Shown in pieces: positions 49,730-60,117 of a DNA stretch of 64,000 nt. Position 1 is the first letter of the stretch; every line of letters begins with the position of its first letter. Below the pieces are notes generated by a model. It searched no databases. It saw nothing but the letters and a program-made list of their open reading frames with translations, and had not been told where the DNA came from. The stretch is taken from NCBI GenBank assembly GCA_018907035.1, contig JACCIC010000004.1, positions 7,276,001-7,340,000 on the forward strand, given 5' to 3'. The stretch is from Sycobia sp. Sy_11 (lineage: Eukaryota > Arthropoda > Insecta > Hymenoptera > Epichrysomallidae). Made by a program: the position numbers and the translations under genes.

Positions 49730-50517
49730 TAATATAATCTATTAACTAAAATAATGACCGTCAGACTGTCCTTGTTTATATTCACCCCCAAACAATCTGA
49801 AATAAAACTTATTACTAAAATAATTATATTAAAAATTTAAAAAAATTAAAATAACATTAATAATAAAATAAAAATAAAATAATAAATAAAAGAAAATAAT
49901 AAATAAAATAAAATAAAAATAATAAAAGCAATATTCTATGTTAGTAAAGTACAACCCGACTGCCCCCACTACTTTAAATTTAAATTCACCTTTGTCGTCC
50001 AACGGTTGGAACCGCTACGGTTCATCCTCAGGAACTAAACGCTTAAACGAGTAAAGTAATATAACAATACTAGGGTAGTTACATGGATTCACGTACACTT
50101 GCATTCATATACGATCCGCGAAATTCAGGTTTATGCCTTTGTGATGAAAATACCTATAAACTTAATCACAAAAATATCCTATCAACAATATGTTAGCTTT
50201 TAATATAAATAGAAAAATTCATAGGCATTTTATTACATTAATCCCATAAATTTAACACGATTATTTGACTTTTGCTTGCGTATTAAAAAATACAGCTTAT
50301 GATAAGAATGTGTAACTTTTACCTAATAAAATTTGCCTACCTTGTTTCGGGAGGAGGGTTTATCTCACTACTCGCGGGGTAAATCATTACCTTCTACATC
50401 GGCACTGAAATGTATATTATTTACTTAGATAATTATTAATATCAATTACTATAAGTTTGATTACTTCAACAGAAATTGATCAATCATCTAGAAATTGATA
50501 TATGATGTTATATAAAA

Positions 50518-50690
50518 TAATCTAAAATGAAAAATTGTACTTATGATGACTGTTTTGAATTACATTAATAAATATTTTTATCGATCTTACAGTCTTTATC
50601 TGGTTTAGTTCAGTTCAGTTCCTGAGGATGAACCGTAGCGGTTCGAAACGTCGGACACCAAAGGTGAATTTAAATTTATTTTTATTTTAT
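50518..50690 (+). repeat. repeat family F, copy 4 (short form), with hairpin motif
   Basis: Reads AAATGAAAAATTGTACTTAT without the foldback insertion, then AATAAATATTTTTATCGATC and TTACAGTCTTTAT. It then joins directly to CCTGAGGATGAACCGTAGCG at 50621, followed by GTTCGAAACGTCGGACACC. With the antisense copy at 49990-50035 it forms long inverted ends (over 50 bp) around a 570-bp interior, so 49975-50690 may be a unit of its own. Confidence 0.65.
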
Positions 50691-50699
50691 TTTATTATT

Positions 50700-51550
50700 A
50701 ATTTTATTTTTATTTTTAATTTTTAATCTAATTTATTGTAGTAATACGTTTTAATTAAAAAAGTTTCGATTTGAATAGAATATGTTCACAAATTCGTATG
50801 AAGCCAGAAAACACTCAAGAAACTGTAATTTTTGGTGTTATCCGGTATCTTTACATGATTTGTCATTTTCTTCATCATTTACAAATAACAGGCAATTTGT
50901 AACAGATTCTATTTAACTATATGAGCTTATTTCTATTAAATTTTGTTCTCGATTACATTAATAAGAAAAATTGCAAACACTTGTATTTTGAAAAACTATT
51001 TTTGGATTAATTTGTAATTTAACATAGATTTTGTATAATATGCAAATAGTTCTTTTATTGAGTTTTCCAACAATATTGAATATTTTTCAGTTTGGCGTGC
51101 AACTATTTTAAGCATGCAATTAGTAAAGGAAATATATGATGTATGAAAAATATGTTATATATGAATACGTGCAGACTTTGGCGATAAAAATTCTCTGGAT
51201 TTAATCTTTTAGAGTAGACTGTTACAAACTTAGAAAAATGTAAAAAGGAGAAGTTAAAAGACGAAATATACATTTTAATTATAATAATTTTATTTCCCTT
51301 TTACTTAATTTTTATTTATCTTTGCTCTGCTCATAAAAGGGCAATAAATTATTTGAATTTTGTCTCTTTTTGGATAATGAGTGCTTCTTTCACTAATTAT
51401 ATTTTAGAAATTTCGACATCCCTGCAAATTTTGTATGTGATAACCACATAAACAATCACACTCATTGAATGTATAAGGAATTGCAGATCCTATGGTAGAT
51501 AAATTTTCTACAGTAGCTAAGTGAACCGAAATAATTCTTTTCAAGACTTT
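50700..51550. other. AT-rich spacer
   Basis: Nothing recognised. Confidence 0.45.
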
Positions 51551-51555
51551 TTCCT

Positions 51556-51765
51556 TTACTTGTTTTTATTTATTTTTATTAAAAAAAGTTTTATGATCAT
51601 GTAATAAGGATTGGTACTGTGCACACAGTTTGGGAAATAAGGGAACTGTGCACACAGTTTCCGATGCACAAAGTCCCAATGCTCGAGACGCGCGACCTCG
51701 CTCTTGAAGTACACGTTGACGTATCCTACACAGAGCACTGGAGTTTGATTATAAAACTGTCCCAT
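51556..51765 (-). pseudogene. possible MYND-like fragment
   Basis: On the minus strand, 51590-51765 is clearly more GC-rich than its neighbours and encodes, after an ATG, CVGYVNVYFKSEVARLEHWD then FVHRKLC. The spacing of the last His and Cys resembles the end of a MYND zinc finger (H...C after an aromatic residue), but the expected cysteines in the YF.S..A segment are absent, so the finger would not fold normally. A 15-base word (AACTGTGTGCACAGT) is repeated around a 14-base spacer at 51615-51660. After that the frame becomes AT-rich. It is probably a gene fragment or decayed exon, and the family call is tentative. Confidence 0.3.
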
Positions 51766-51769
51766 AAAT

Positions 51770-52755
51770 TATAATTCAACGAACACATAGCGCCTTGAAA
51801 TGTCGATTTTGACTCTCATTGTACGAACGTAAGAATTAAAACTAACGGACGAATAATATTGCGTAATATTAAATTAATAATAATATTATATTTAAGACCT
51901 CCAGTATTTAACTAACTATACAAAAAATTTGGAAAATCTTTATTACCTCATATAATAATTAGATATGACGATATTTACAGCTTTTTTTTCTAAATTAGTC
52001 TTAATAAAATTTGATAATATTCTTGGTATTATTAATACTTTATTTCGATACCTCTAATCTTCTTGCTAGTATTATTATTATTTAACACTATTATTTTTAT
52101 TAAAATTATTATTACTATTAATGCAAACATTACATAAAAAACTTTGACGCATTATTATGATTTGATTTAGGAAAATATTTCAATAATTAATTATGTTAAT
52201 AAATAAATATTTATGTAAGTATTTATTAATTTGTTTATTTATTAATTGATGAACAACAATAATATATATTTATCAATTAATACATATCCGTTCTAAATAT
52301 TGTTTTATTTAAATGTATAATTATTATTATAAATTTCATTCATATTGCTTGCTAAATAATTAATTATATAAATGTAATTTAATAAACAAAATGCATTTAT
52401 ATGTTATGTATAACATCGACGTTAAATTTAGAACGAGTTTTGAAAATATTTTCAAACCTCATTCTAAACGATAGCTTTACTAAGGGCATCAATTCAATCA
52501 ATCAAGCTTCTCCGCGCTGAGAATTCCTTTGCATTAGAATAACGAAGATCAAGAAAGTGGCAGAGATGCTAAACTTTATGACTTTTTAAAGAAAGGTCGT
52601 AAAATTTTTGAGCTTTCTCTCTACAGATGACAGAAATCAGACCCTTAAAGTTTTACCATTAGAAAATTTTTGAATATAGAAAATATACCAAATTATAGAG
52701 AATTGATATTATGAAAATTAATAAATAATTGTAAATAATTATGAAAATTAATAAT
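51770..52755. other. AT-rich spacer
   Basis: Nothing recognised. A tandem duplication of ATGAAAATTAATAA lies just before the R1 element (52711 and 52741). Confidence 0.45.
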
Positions 52756-52762
52756 AATAAAC

Positions 52763-52873
52763 GAGCCCTGCTGTTTACTCTGTAAATGTGAAGGAAAAAA
52801 GGAGATTAACCATCCAGCATACAGCTATAAGTGCCCGATCACTGTGGAGTTTTTAAACAGACATAAAACATGA
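52763..52873 (+). pseudogene. R1 ORF1, C-terminal zinc-knuckle remnant
   Basis: An open frame of 36 codons to TGA at 52871-52873 with a CCHC-like pattern (CCLLCKCEG, then NHPAYSYKC). It represents the nucleic-acid-binding C-terminus of the ORF1 (Gag-like) protein. The stop overlaps the ORF2 start in the sequence ATGA, a translational coupling arrangement known in R1-type elements. The rest of ORF1 is missing. Confidence 0.6.
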
Positions 52874-55124
52874 GAATACTCCAACTGAATACTAACCATT
52901 GCGTAGCGGCCCATGACCTGATAAAACAGCCAATAATGGAGCTAAGAATAGACATTGCTGTAATCTCCGAACCATATTGTGACAGGGACAGACCACAGTG
53001 CTGGATAAGTGACACAAGCAATAAGGCTGCCCTCTGGATTGGTCAAAATAGGCAGGTACTAAAGCAGTCGAGTCATCGGAGCGAATTGATATCCTGGGCT
53101 AAAATACAAGAAATATACGTCTTTAGTGTATAGGCTCCTCCAAGCTTGATGGATAAGCAGTTGGAAATCCTTGTAGCTAAATTAGTTGATGAGGCCATGG
53201 ACAAGAAACCATTATTAATCGCTGGCGATTTTAACGCGTGGTCCACAGCCTGGGGAAGCGCTTCAACAAATAACAGAGGTAGTATGCTGCTTGATGGCCT
53301 TAATTCTCTTCAACTCCAAGTGGTTAATAAGGGATTTGAATCCACTTTCATTAGGGGAGATAAACAATCAGTCATTGATGTAACATTCGCTAGTGATGAC
53401 TTGATTCAGCGGATCCTTAATTGGAGAGTAAGCGACCTTTACACCCACAGTGATCACAGGGCGATCTTGTACGAGATTGCAGAGAAGAAAGTGAAGAACA
53501 AATGCAATGAGTGGATGCCCACACGGAAATGGAACATCAGATCGCTAGACTGTGAAGTGTTCGCCACTATAATATCAGAAGAGCGTTTAGAATATGGTGC
53601 ACCAGGCCATCTGGCAAATGCACTCATGAAGCATATCTCTGAAGCATGTGATGCATTGATGACTAGGACTAAGAGCGGATTTAAACATCGTCAATCTGTC
53701 TACTGGTGGACAAATGAAATTGCAGAATTGCACAAGCAATGTCATTGCGCACGTAGACTTGCCCAAAGAGCTCGCACCCATCGTGATACATTTAATAGTT
53801 TATTTAAAGAAGCACAAAGAGCGCTTGTCAAGGCCATTAAGGCAAGCAAGCGTCGATGCTGGCTTGAACTGCGTACAGAGGCCAACAATGACTTATGGGG
53901 ACGACCATACAAAACAGTCATGGCACGATTGAGTAGGGCACCAATGCAATCCACTAGCACGGTATTGATTGACAAGATTGTTTTCGCTCTCTTTCCCATT
54001 GACACCCAAGGAGCTGTACAGCGCACGCAACACTCGGACGATATACCTTCTATAACAGAAATGGAGCTACATAATGCTTACGTTAAGATTAGAGATAATG
54101 TTGCCCCTGGCCCTGATGGTATCCCTAATGCTGTAGTTAAGTTGGCAATACAGAAGAACCCATCTATATTTCTAAAAGTATATAATGCTTGTCTTCTTGA
54201 GGGTATTTTTCTTGATTGCTGGAAAACTCAAAGGTTAGTCCTGTTACTTAAGGGCAACAAGCCACTTGATGATCCGTCATCATACAGGCTATTGTGTATG
54301 CTCGAATCGGTAGGTAAAATATTTGAAAAAATAATATGTAATATGGAAGCATTCACTGAAGGATACTTGGGTGTACAACTTGATGCCAGGGTAAACTTCA
54401 AAGAGCATCTAAAGATATCTGGCAAAAAAGCACAACGAGTTTCAGCTGCCTTGTGTCGGCTCATGCATGTGGAATTAAATCGTATTGTGAGCTAGCTATT
54501 GCAACCCGTCGCCGCTCTTAAATACGTATTATTAGTGGTTACAGAACAGTATCCACCGATGCTGCTGAGGTACTTGCCGGAATTCTTCCTTTCGATTTAG
54601 CTGCAGATGAACTGGCTAGGTTGCACAACATATGTAAGGCCGCAGTGGATTCTCTACAAGGTGCTAAAAACGTGGAACGTCATCGTTCTATAGAAATATG
54701 GCAAAAACGATGGAACGATTCTAACAAAGGCCGATGGACTTGTCGTATCCTTCCAGACATACAAAGATGGATCAACAGGAAACACGGGGAACTAGATTTC
54801 CACCTAACCCAGTTGCTGACTGGACATGGTTGTTTTAGGTTTTATTTCCACCGTTTTCACCTGGATAATAATGATTTCTGCCCCATTTGTCCGACATTGG
54901 TTGAGGATGCCGAGCACATATTAGTGAGCTGCCCTCGTTTTAGAACACAACGTGAGCACTTGATGAATACAATCAATAAGCCAATAAGATCAGAGAGCAT
55001 CCTATCAGTAATGCTGGAATCTTCTGAAAACTGGAAGGCAGTAGCCAGTTTCGCAAAAGAGGTGATAACCAAACTTAGATATGCCGATAGAATTAGGCGA
55101 ATGGCCCAGGATGAATTAGGCTAG
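52870..55124 (+). pseudogene. R1 ORF2 (endonuclease / reverse transcriptase), broken
   Basis: The N-terminal AP-like endonuclease starts MRILQLNTNHC, with ISEPY, AGDFNAWSTAWGS and HSDHRAI, i.e. the Asn, Glu, Asp/Asn and Asp/His catalytic positions. A TAG at 53131-53133 breaks it in frame just before APPS. The reverse transcriptase begins with DNVAPGPDGIPNAVVKLA and the FLDCWKTQRLVLLLKG segment. It then jumps from EKIICN to a thumb-like GYLGVQLDARVNFKEHLK, so the palm with the catalytic YADD is deleted. A frameshift lies between 54495 and 54621. The C-terminus (LPDIQRWINRKHGELDFHLT and a CPICPTLVEDAEHILVSCP zinc finger) is characteristic of the R1 clade. No part can be functional. Confidence 0.92.
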
Positions 55125-55356
55125 CTGATTCTATTTTAAGTTGCAGAGCACGAACACCGAACCGCTGATCATTTGTGCGGATGGAGGACGTAGGATACTG
55201 TCATAAGAAGAGGTGCCGTATAGGCTAACTAACAGCCCCGCCGAAGTAATATTCCTGGATAGTTCTGGCGGGATGCTGGTTTTGAGAGTCCACTAGTACA
55301 GAGCTTGCTTTGCCTACGCCTAATAAAAAAAAAAATACATACACACATATATATAT

Positions 55357-55588
55357 TGTAACAGTAATTCCGGATCCAGCCTGGGCAACGTCAGACAGGA
55401 AATTCGATACCTTACGTACCCTTGGCGCCAGACGCTTGCGTGTCGGGTTCTAACTCCATTCCCTTGTGAGTTTCGTTTGGGACTCGCTCGAATGGCCTCG
55501 GCTAGCTATGAAGGTATGAGGACAGTTCGAGGGTGTGTAAATAAAGAATATCGTTCTCCTCAAGTTGACAAAGTTTAATGATGTAACA
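55357..55588 (+). repeat. LTR-like block
   Basis: Begins TGTAACAG and ends TGTAACA, with an internal AATAAAG about 50 bases before the end. The 232-bp length and TG...CA limits are compatible with a short solo LTR of a Gypsy/BEL-type element. No second copy, primer-binding site or target duplication was found. Confidence 0.3.
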
Positions 55589-55591
55589 CTT

Positions 55592-55693
55592 CGGTAGCCT
55601 ATACAAACGGTAGCTAAGACTTCGAGAGCCTATACAAACGGTAGCCGATATTTTCAAAACGCGTTACATACGGTAGCCTATGTATCCGGTAGT
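55592..55693 (+). repeat. imperfect tandem repeat of CGGTAGCC units
   Basis: Five or six diverged copies built around CGGTAGCC(TATACAAA) follow the LTR-like block, spaced 18-40 bases apart. Confidence 0.55.
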
Positions 55694-55713
55694 CTTTTTA
55701 TAATGCCTACTAC

Positions 55714-56000
55714 ATGCCTCGTCGTCGGCATCGAGTCACGTTTATTGTTCGCACCCACCCTTCTGGAAACGCGCCCGCATCCTGCGCCACGCTACTTACT
55801 TTCTATTTAATGCTAATAAAAATAGAGGTAGAGATGGAAACCTTCACGGATGGTGTCCGCGACATTCCTTCAGGAGAATGGGGCGAGAGCCAAGATATCG
55901 CGACCGCAGCGGCGCCGCATCGGCGGTGCCCGGCGTACGTGATCGCCGTGTCGCCGTGTGATCTCTTCATCTTCTTCTCCCTGCTTTGCTCTCGTCCTTC
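55714..56000 (+). CDS. GC-rich candidate first exon
   Basis: ATG at 55714 opens a 95-codon frame that ends at a consensus donor (CCTTC then GTAAGTCGAG at 56001). A more internal ATG gives METFTDGVRDIPSGEWGES. Composition is GC-rich against AT-rich flanks. No family is recognised. It could be a host first exon or the body of the LTR-like element just upstream. The C-terminal part (DLFIFFSLLC) is hydrophobic. Confidence 0.3.
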
Positions 56001-57410
56001 GTAAGTCGAGTTCCCGATGTCTTGTTTATAATTTGTTTACATTCGGCGCGTCAAGCCGAAGAAATTCCTAGGAATTTTTAACCTTTGTTTCTCGGCTTCA
56101 CGATTCTTCTGCAATAATTTTGAACATTATATTATATTCTATTATAAGTTTTATTGCAGTGGTCGAGACACTAAACCTTGACGCATCGGAGGCATATTTC
56201 GCGTTACATTTTGAACGTGTAAATTTTACCACGTTACAATATATACGTGTTCATATATATGTATTTATTTTGTATAATATTATATTTAAGCAAAACGATT
56301 CAAACGAAAAATTATCGATTACTTGTATCTTAATTTTTCCATATACAATTTTACAAAATATATAATGAAAAATACTTATATTTATAATAATATAATACAA
56401 TGCATTTCATAGCATATTAAATATTAATATTATATAATTAAAGTTAATCTAAGTTAACATAAAAAACTTTTATAAAAGAACTAAAGCTTATGTAAAAATA
56501 CAAATCTTTTACTCGAATAACTAAAATAGTTAATAATAGGTATAAAGTAAAATAAAATATAATAAATCCAGTAGGTTTTTATATAACAACTTTTTGCTAT
56601 GTATTTACTATTACCATATATTTAAAATGAAATATTTCTAAACATTTGCTATAATCATAAACGGAGTTTTGTATTAAAAACTGCTTTTAGTTAAAAATTC
56701 CGGTGGGAAACGATTCTTTACGTCATAAATTATATATATGCTTTGGAAAATTATCGATAAAAAAGTGATAAATAATTTTAAAGATCATTCATGGAAAATT
56801 TAAAATTGCAATATAGAACTAATAGTGTAGCGGCCGCGCCATGCTACGCAGTTCTCAAACTCACCTTCGTAGCGCTGACGCGTCACTTGATATATGTTTA
56901 TAATTTGGGCAAACATATATTAATACTCTGATAATAAAACGTAAATATATACTTTCTTATTAGATTCTTATATACCTTAATTTCATCTAAAACATAATCT
57001 ATAAAATGTACATATTATATTTTCAATATATTAATTGTTTTAGCAGTGTCATTTTTACAACATATTGCAACATTGTATGGCTAGTCTTGTATAGATATAA
57101 TACTTCTTATAACTTTGAATTTTTTAAATTTAATCCTTTCATTAATTTCATAATACTTTTACTTTCATATTAAAAATATTATAGCATATATCATGATATT
57201 TGCTTTGTGTGCCTGTAATAACTAGTCGTATTGTCAGCATTTCAGTAAATGCCCCAATGATTATTTTTTTATGAAAAATCTACATTGTAAGACCTAAATG
57301 ATCAATATTAAAACCAACCTCCATTATTTCCATTATACGTCTGCTAAATGAAACAATGTTACCCATTACAATGTTTGTATGATTCCATATTTCTTCTGCA
57401 TATTTATATA

Positions 57411-57412
<2 letters not shown>

Positions 57413-57456
<44 letters not shown>
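57413..57456. repeat. (TA)n microsatellite
   Basis: About 22 TA units. Confidence 0.95.
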
Positions 57457-57460
<4 letters not shown>

Positions 57461-57578
57461 TCTTTGACTCTAATATGGATTCAAATGCATTTATTTCTTA
57501 TGATCTCGAATTTACTACGTGTATTCTTCTAAACTTCATTTCTTTTATATTTATATACTGTGCATCTGTTAAAAATCC

Positions 57579-57581
<3 letters not shown>

Positions 57582-57625
<44 letters not shown>
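57582..57625. repeat. (TA)n microsatellite
   Basis: About 22 TA units. Confidence 0.95.
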
Positions 57626-57628
<3 letters not shown>

Positions 57629-58604
57629 ATAAATTCCTGCCTTGATATTAATCATTATTTTATTCTTCATTTTATCAATTTTTGCTTTTGTTTTGCAGCT
57701 GATATGATATTACATTTTACTTTTTGTAAGAACTTTAGAATTCTATTGATACATTTATAACAATCTCTTCTAACAAAAATGACCAAATTAGTAATACAAT
57801 CACCTCTTTTAAAGAACATATTTCTTCTTTTTATTCTCTTAGATTAGCATTTTATTTTGTTTTGTATACAATCTTTGTTGATAATAATATTATTTGGTTT
57901 TTATATGAATATAATTTAAAATAAATGGATAATGAAGTACATTCTTTTACTGTTCCAGAAAGTAGGAACTCAGTATCAAAGTGATTATTTTACTTGAATT
58001 TCAAGAATACACAATGATGGTGATGACTGATGAGTAAATAACAACTGACTGCAGTCTACGATACTATAAAACCACAACTACTTTTTCTTCTTAACTTGAC
58101 ACTGCCTTATATAATGGCAACATGGGCATGGCCTAGTATATATACTTAGTTATTTACAATGTAATGCTTCGTGCCTGAACCCTGATACAAAGCAGTAGAG
58201 CTTCGTTTACGTTGATAGGATAAACTTACAACAATCAGGCCATGGAGTGCACTGCAACCGACTGCACGTCCCTATTTAGAGTGGCCACTTTTCCAGACCG
58301 ATTCAATTTCAAATCGTAGTATAGATAAACAAATAATCCATTAAAATCCAGGATTTCCAGCTATAATTTGTGAATTTGAAACTCACGTTGGAAGGTGAAA
58401 TTGAAAGTATGCTTTGCAACCGGAATTTTGGCGATTTTAGGTTACACCAGTTTTACGTGGTAACCGGCATTCAGAAGCCGAGGGATCGAGCATGCACGCA
58501 CACACCACTAAATACTTATACCATTTGATACCACACATTAACATGAAATAAACACGCCAATTTCGCGCTTCCGAGTGAAGAGATGGTGAAGAGTGCTTAT
58601 TATA

Positions 58605-58699
58605 TATAATATATAATGAGTATATAATATAATATAATATATAATAATTATATTATTATATATTATATATTATATATATTATATATTATATATTATTTA

Positions 58700-58733
<34 letters not shown>
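58605..58733. repeat. complex AT repeat ending in (TA)n
   Basis: TATATTATA-type imperfect repeats, then a pure TA run at 58701-58733, immediately before the mariner element. Confidence 0.9.
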
Positions 58734-58734
<1 letters not shown>

Positions 58735-58789
58735 GATGTGTGTTGAACACGTAAAGAGAATTTTTAAATTTCGCATGTTTGGAGAGATC

Positions 58790-59603
58790 GCCTGTATAAA
58801 AAATTTTTTAATATGTTGGTACGCATACCCCTGAGATATGATAAAATTTTCATCAATATTCATTGCTTATTTTTTCAATGACAGCCGCTAACGTTAGACG
58901 TGTTTTTTTGAGCCCGGTGATTTTCGTTTTTCGGTCTTGGCGATCCAGAATGCCTCACTGAATTGATTGAGCCTTAGTTTCGAAATCATATCCGTAGACC
59001 CATGTTTCGTTACCTGTTATAACACGTTTTAGTAGTTCTGCATCGTTATTAACTTGATTTAATGACTGCTGAGCAACTTCTATTCGCCGCTGTTTTTGTT
59101 CGAAATTCGACATTTTTGCCACACGTTCCATATCCCAAACATCTGAAAAAATTCCATGGCATGAGCCAACTGATATGCGAACATCATCAGCGACTTCTTT
59201 GATTGTGATTCGGTGATCGTTCATAACCATTTCTTTCACTTTTTTGACGTTTTCATTGGCTGTGGATGTGCTTGGGCGTCCATGTCGATCGTCATTTTCA
59301 ACGTTTTCGCGGTCATCTTGGAAATTCTTATACCACTCGTAAATCCTTGCTTTACTCATAGCAGACTCACCATATGCCTTTGTTAACATTTTACAAACTT
59401 TACTACACTTTATTTCATTATTTACGCAAAATTGAATACAAATTCTTTGCTCCCTTTTTTCACAAACGAAAATCACCGAACTCAAAAAACACGTTTAATG
59501 TTAGTGGCTACCACTTAAAAAGTAAGCAATGAATATTGCTGACAATTTGATCATACTTCAGGGGTATACGTAGCAACATAATTAAAAAAATTTTTATATA
59601 GGC
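58790..59603 (-). mobile_element. internally deleted mariner with ~130-bp inverted ends
   Basis: The left end (58790-58930) and right end (59470-59603) are inverted repeats over about 130 bp. Both start GCCT(G/A)TATAAAAA and share ATATTCATTGCTTA, with GGTGATTTTCG at the inner limit. Between them is only the N-terminal two-thirds of a mariner transposase. The inserted segment directly abuts the truncated minor capsid ORF of the Polinton. Edges are uncertain by a few bases; the first dozen bases of the right end may be target sequence. Confidence 0.8.
58955..59485 (-). pseudogene. mariner transposase, truncated
   Basis: Minus-strand frame with the paired helix-turn-helix of mariner transposases (KMLTKAYGESAMSKARIYEWY, then the GRPSTS linker, NVKKVKEMVMNDHRITIKEV). 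The first catalytic motif reads VITGNETWVYGYD, with Asn in place of the usual catalytic Asp. The frame stops at AQSIQ, so the second and third catalytic residues are deleted. The frame has no ATG at the expected start (TGT before GAAAAAAGGGAG). It cannot encode an active enzyme. Its N-terminal DNA-binding part is intact, so a truncated DNA-binding peptide is conceivable but unsupported. Confidence 0.9.
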
Positions 59604-59621
59604 ACCTGCTGTAATATTACA

Positions 59622-60056
59622 CTATATTCTCAAGGAATTTACCTTTAAAATGGTCACGGGTAAATTGGAATTGTGTTCAAGAACACTTGCTGGCAAAATC
59701 AACTGTTGAAAGCCCAAGTGTTTACTAAGTGAATCTTTTGGTTCAAAGTTGAGTTGATGACTACACTCCATAACACTACGAAGGGTGTTATTAGTAGGCT
59801 TAAGACTTAATATTATACCTTTAGAAGTTAATCTCTCCTGCAGATAATTTTCAATATGTTTAATTTCATAACTGCCAGTCGGTAGGCTAATTACTTCTTT
59901 ATCGACATAAAATTTATTGTTATTTTCATCAATATTGAGAATGGAGTTAAATGTTAAAAGCTCAACTAAACCTAGAACATAATTTTTATTAGATGAAAGT
60001 TTAATAGGAGGAAAATATTGAGCATCAAGAATAGATGATGTACCGGAAAGCGTCAA
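59622..60056 (-). pseudogene. Polinton minor capsid (penton-like) protein, truncated
   Basis: About 144 residues open: an N-terminal segment SGTSSILDAQYFPPIKLS, then YVLGLVELLTFNSI, NIDENNNKFYVDKEVISLPT and LPVTILKVNSLRI. This is the conserved N-terminal half of the Polinton minor capsid protein, predicted to have a jelly-roll fold and occupy the virion vertices. A TAG follows LRI where the family continues in frame (CNITAGAY is still readable), and a mariner end lies a few codons beyond. No ATG opens the frame; a TGA and a small indel precede ACTTTG. Truncated at both ends, so non-functional. Confidence 0.82.
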
Positions 60057-60117
60057 AGTAAATCATTCATTCATCATGGTTAAATTAAGAATGAGATGTA
60101 TTATAAAATGTTGGAGA

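Larger units (their letters stand above)
49087..50045 (+). repeat. repeat family F, copy 3, with two nested insertions
   Basis: The host copy reads AAATGAAAAATTGTACTTAT, is interrupted by a foldback element (49125-49563), continues CGACTGTTTTTAATTAAATT, then AATAAATATTTTTATCGATC and TTACAGTCTTTATAATATAA, is interrupted by unit S1 (49632-49729), and resumes with CAGACTGTCCTTG and an (A)nT-rich stretch. It ends at about 49990-50035 in CCGCTACGGTTCATCCTCAG, the antisense of the hairpin motif at 50621. Removing the two insertions restores the order seen in copy 1. Confidence 0.75.
52760..55335 (+). mobile_element. R1-clade non-LTR retrotransposon, truncated and deleted
   Basis: Starts abruptly inside ORF1 (about 52760), contains the ORF1/ORF2 junction, a broken ORF2, a 3' UTR rich in CCCGCCGAAGTAAT-type sequence, and ends in AATAAAAAAAAAAA at 55323-55335. 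The 5' truncation and A tail are typical of retroposition. Full R1 elements exceed 5 kb. It is not in rDNA here, so it is either a dispersed R1-clade lineage or a stray copy. No target duplication could be assigned because the flanks are A-rich. Confidence 0.9.
56010..58600. other. AT-rich spacer
   Basis: Contains (TA)n arrays at 57413-57456 and 57582-57625. A more balanced block at 58140-58560 shows no open frame of note. No gene recognised. Confidence 0.45.
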
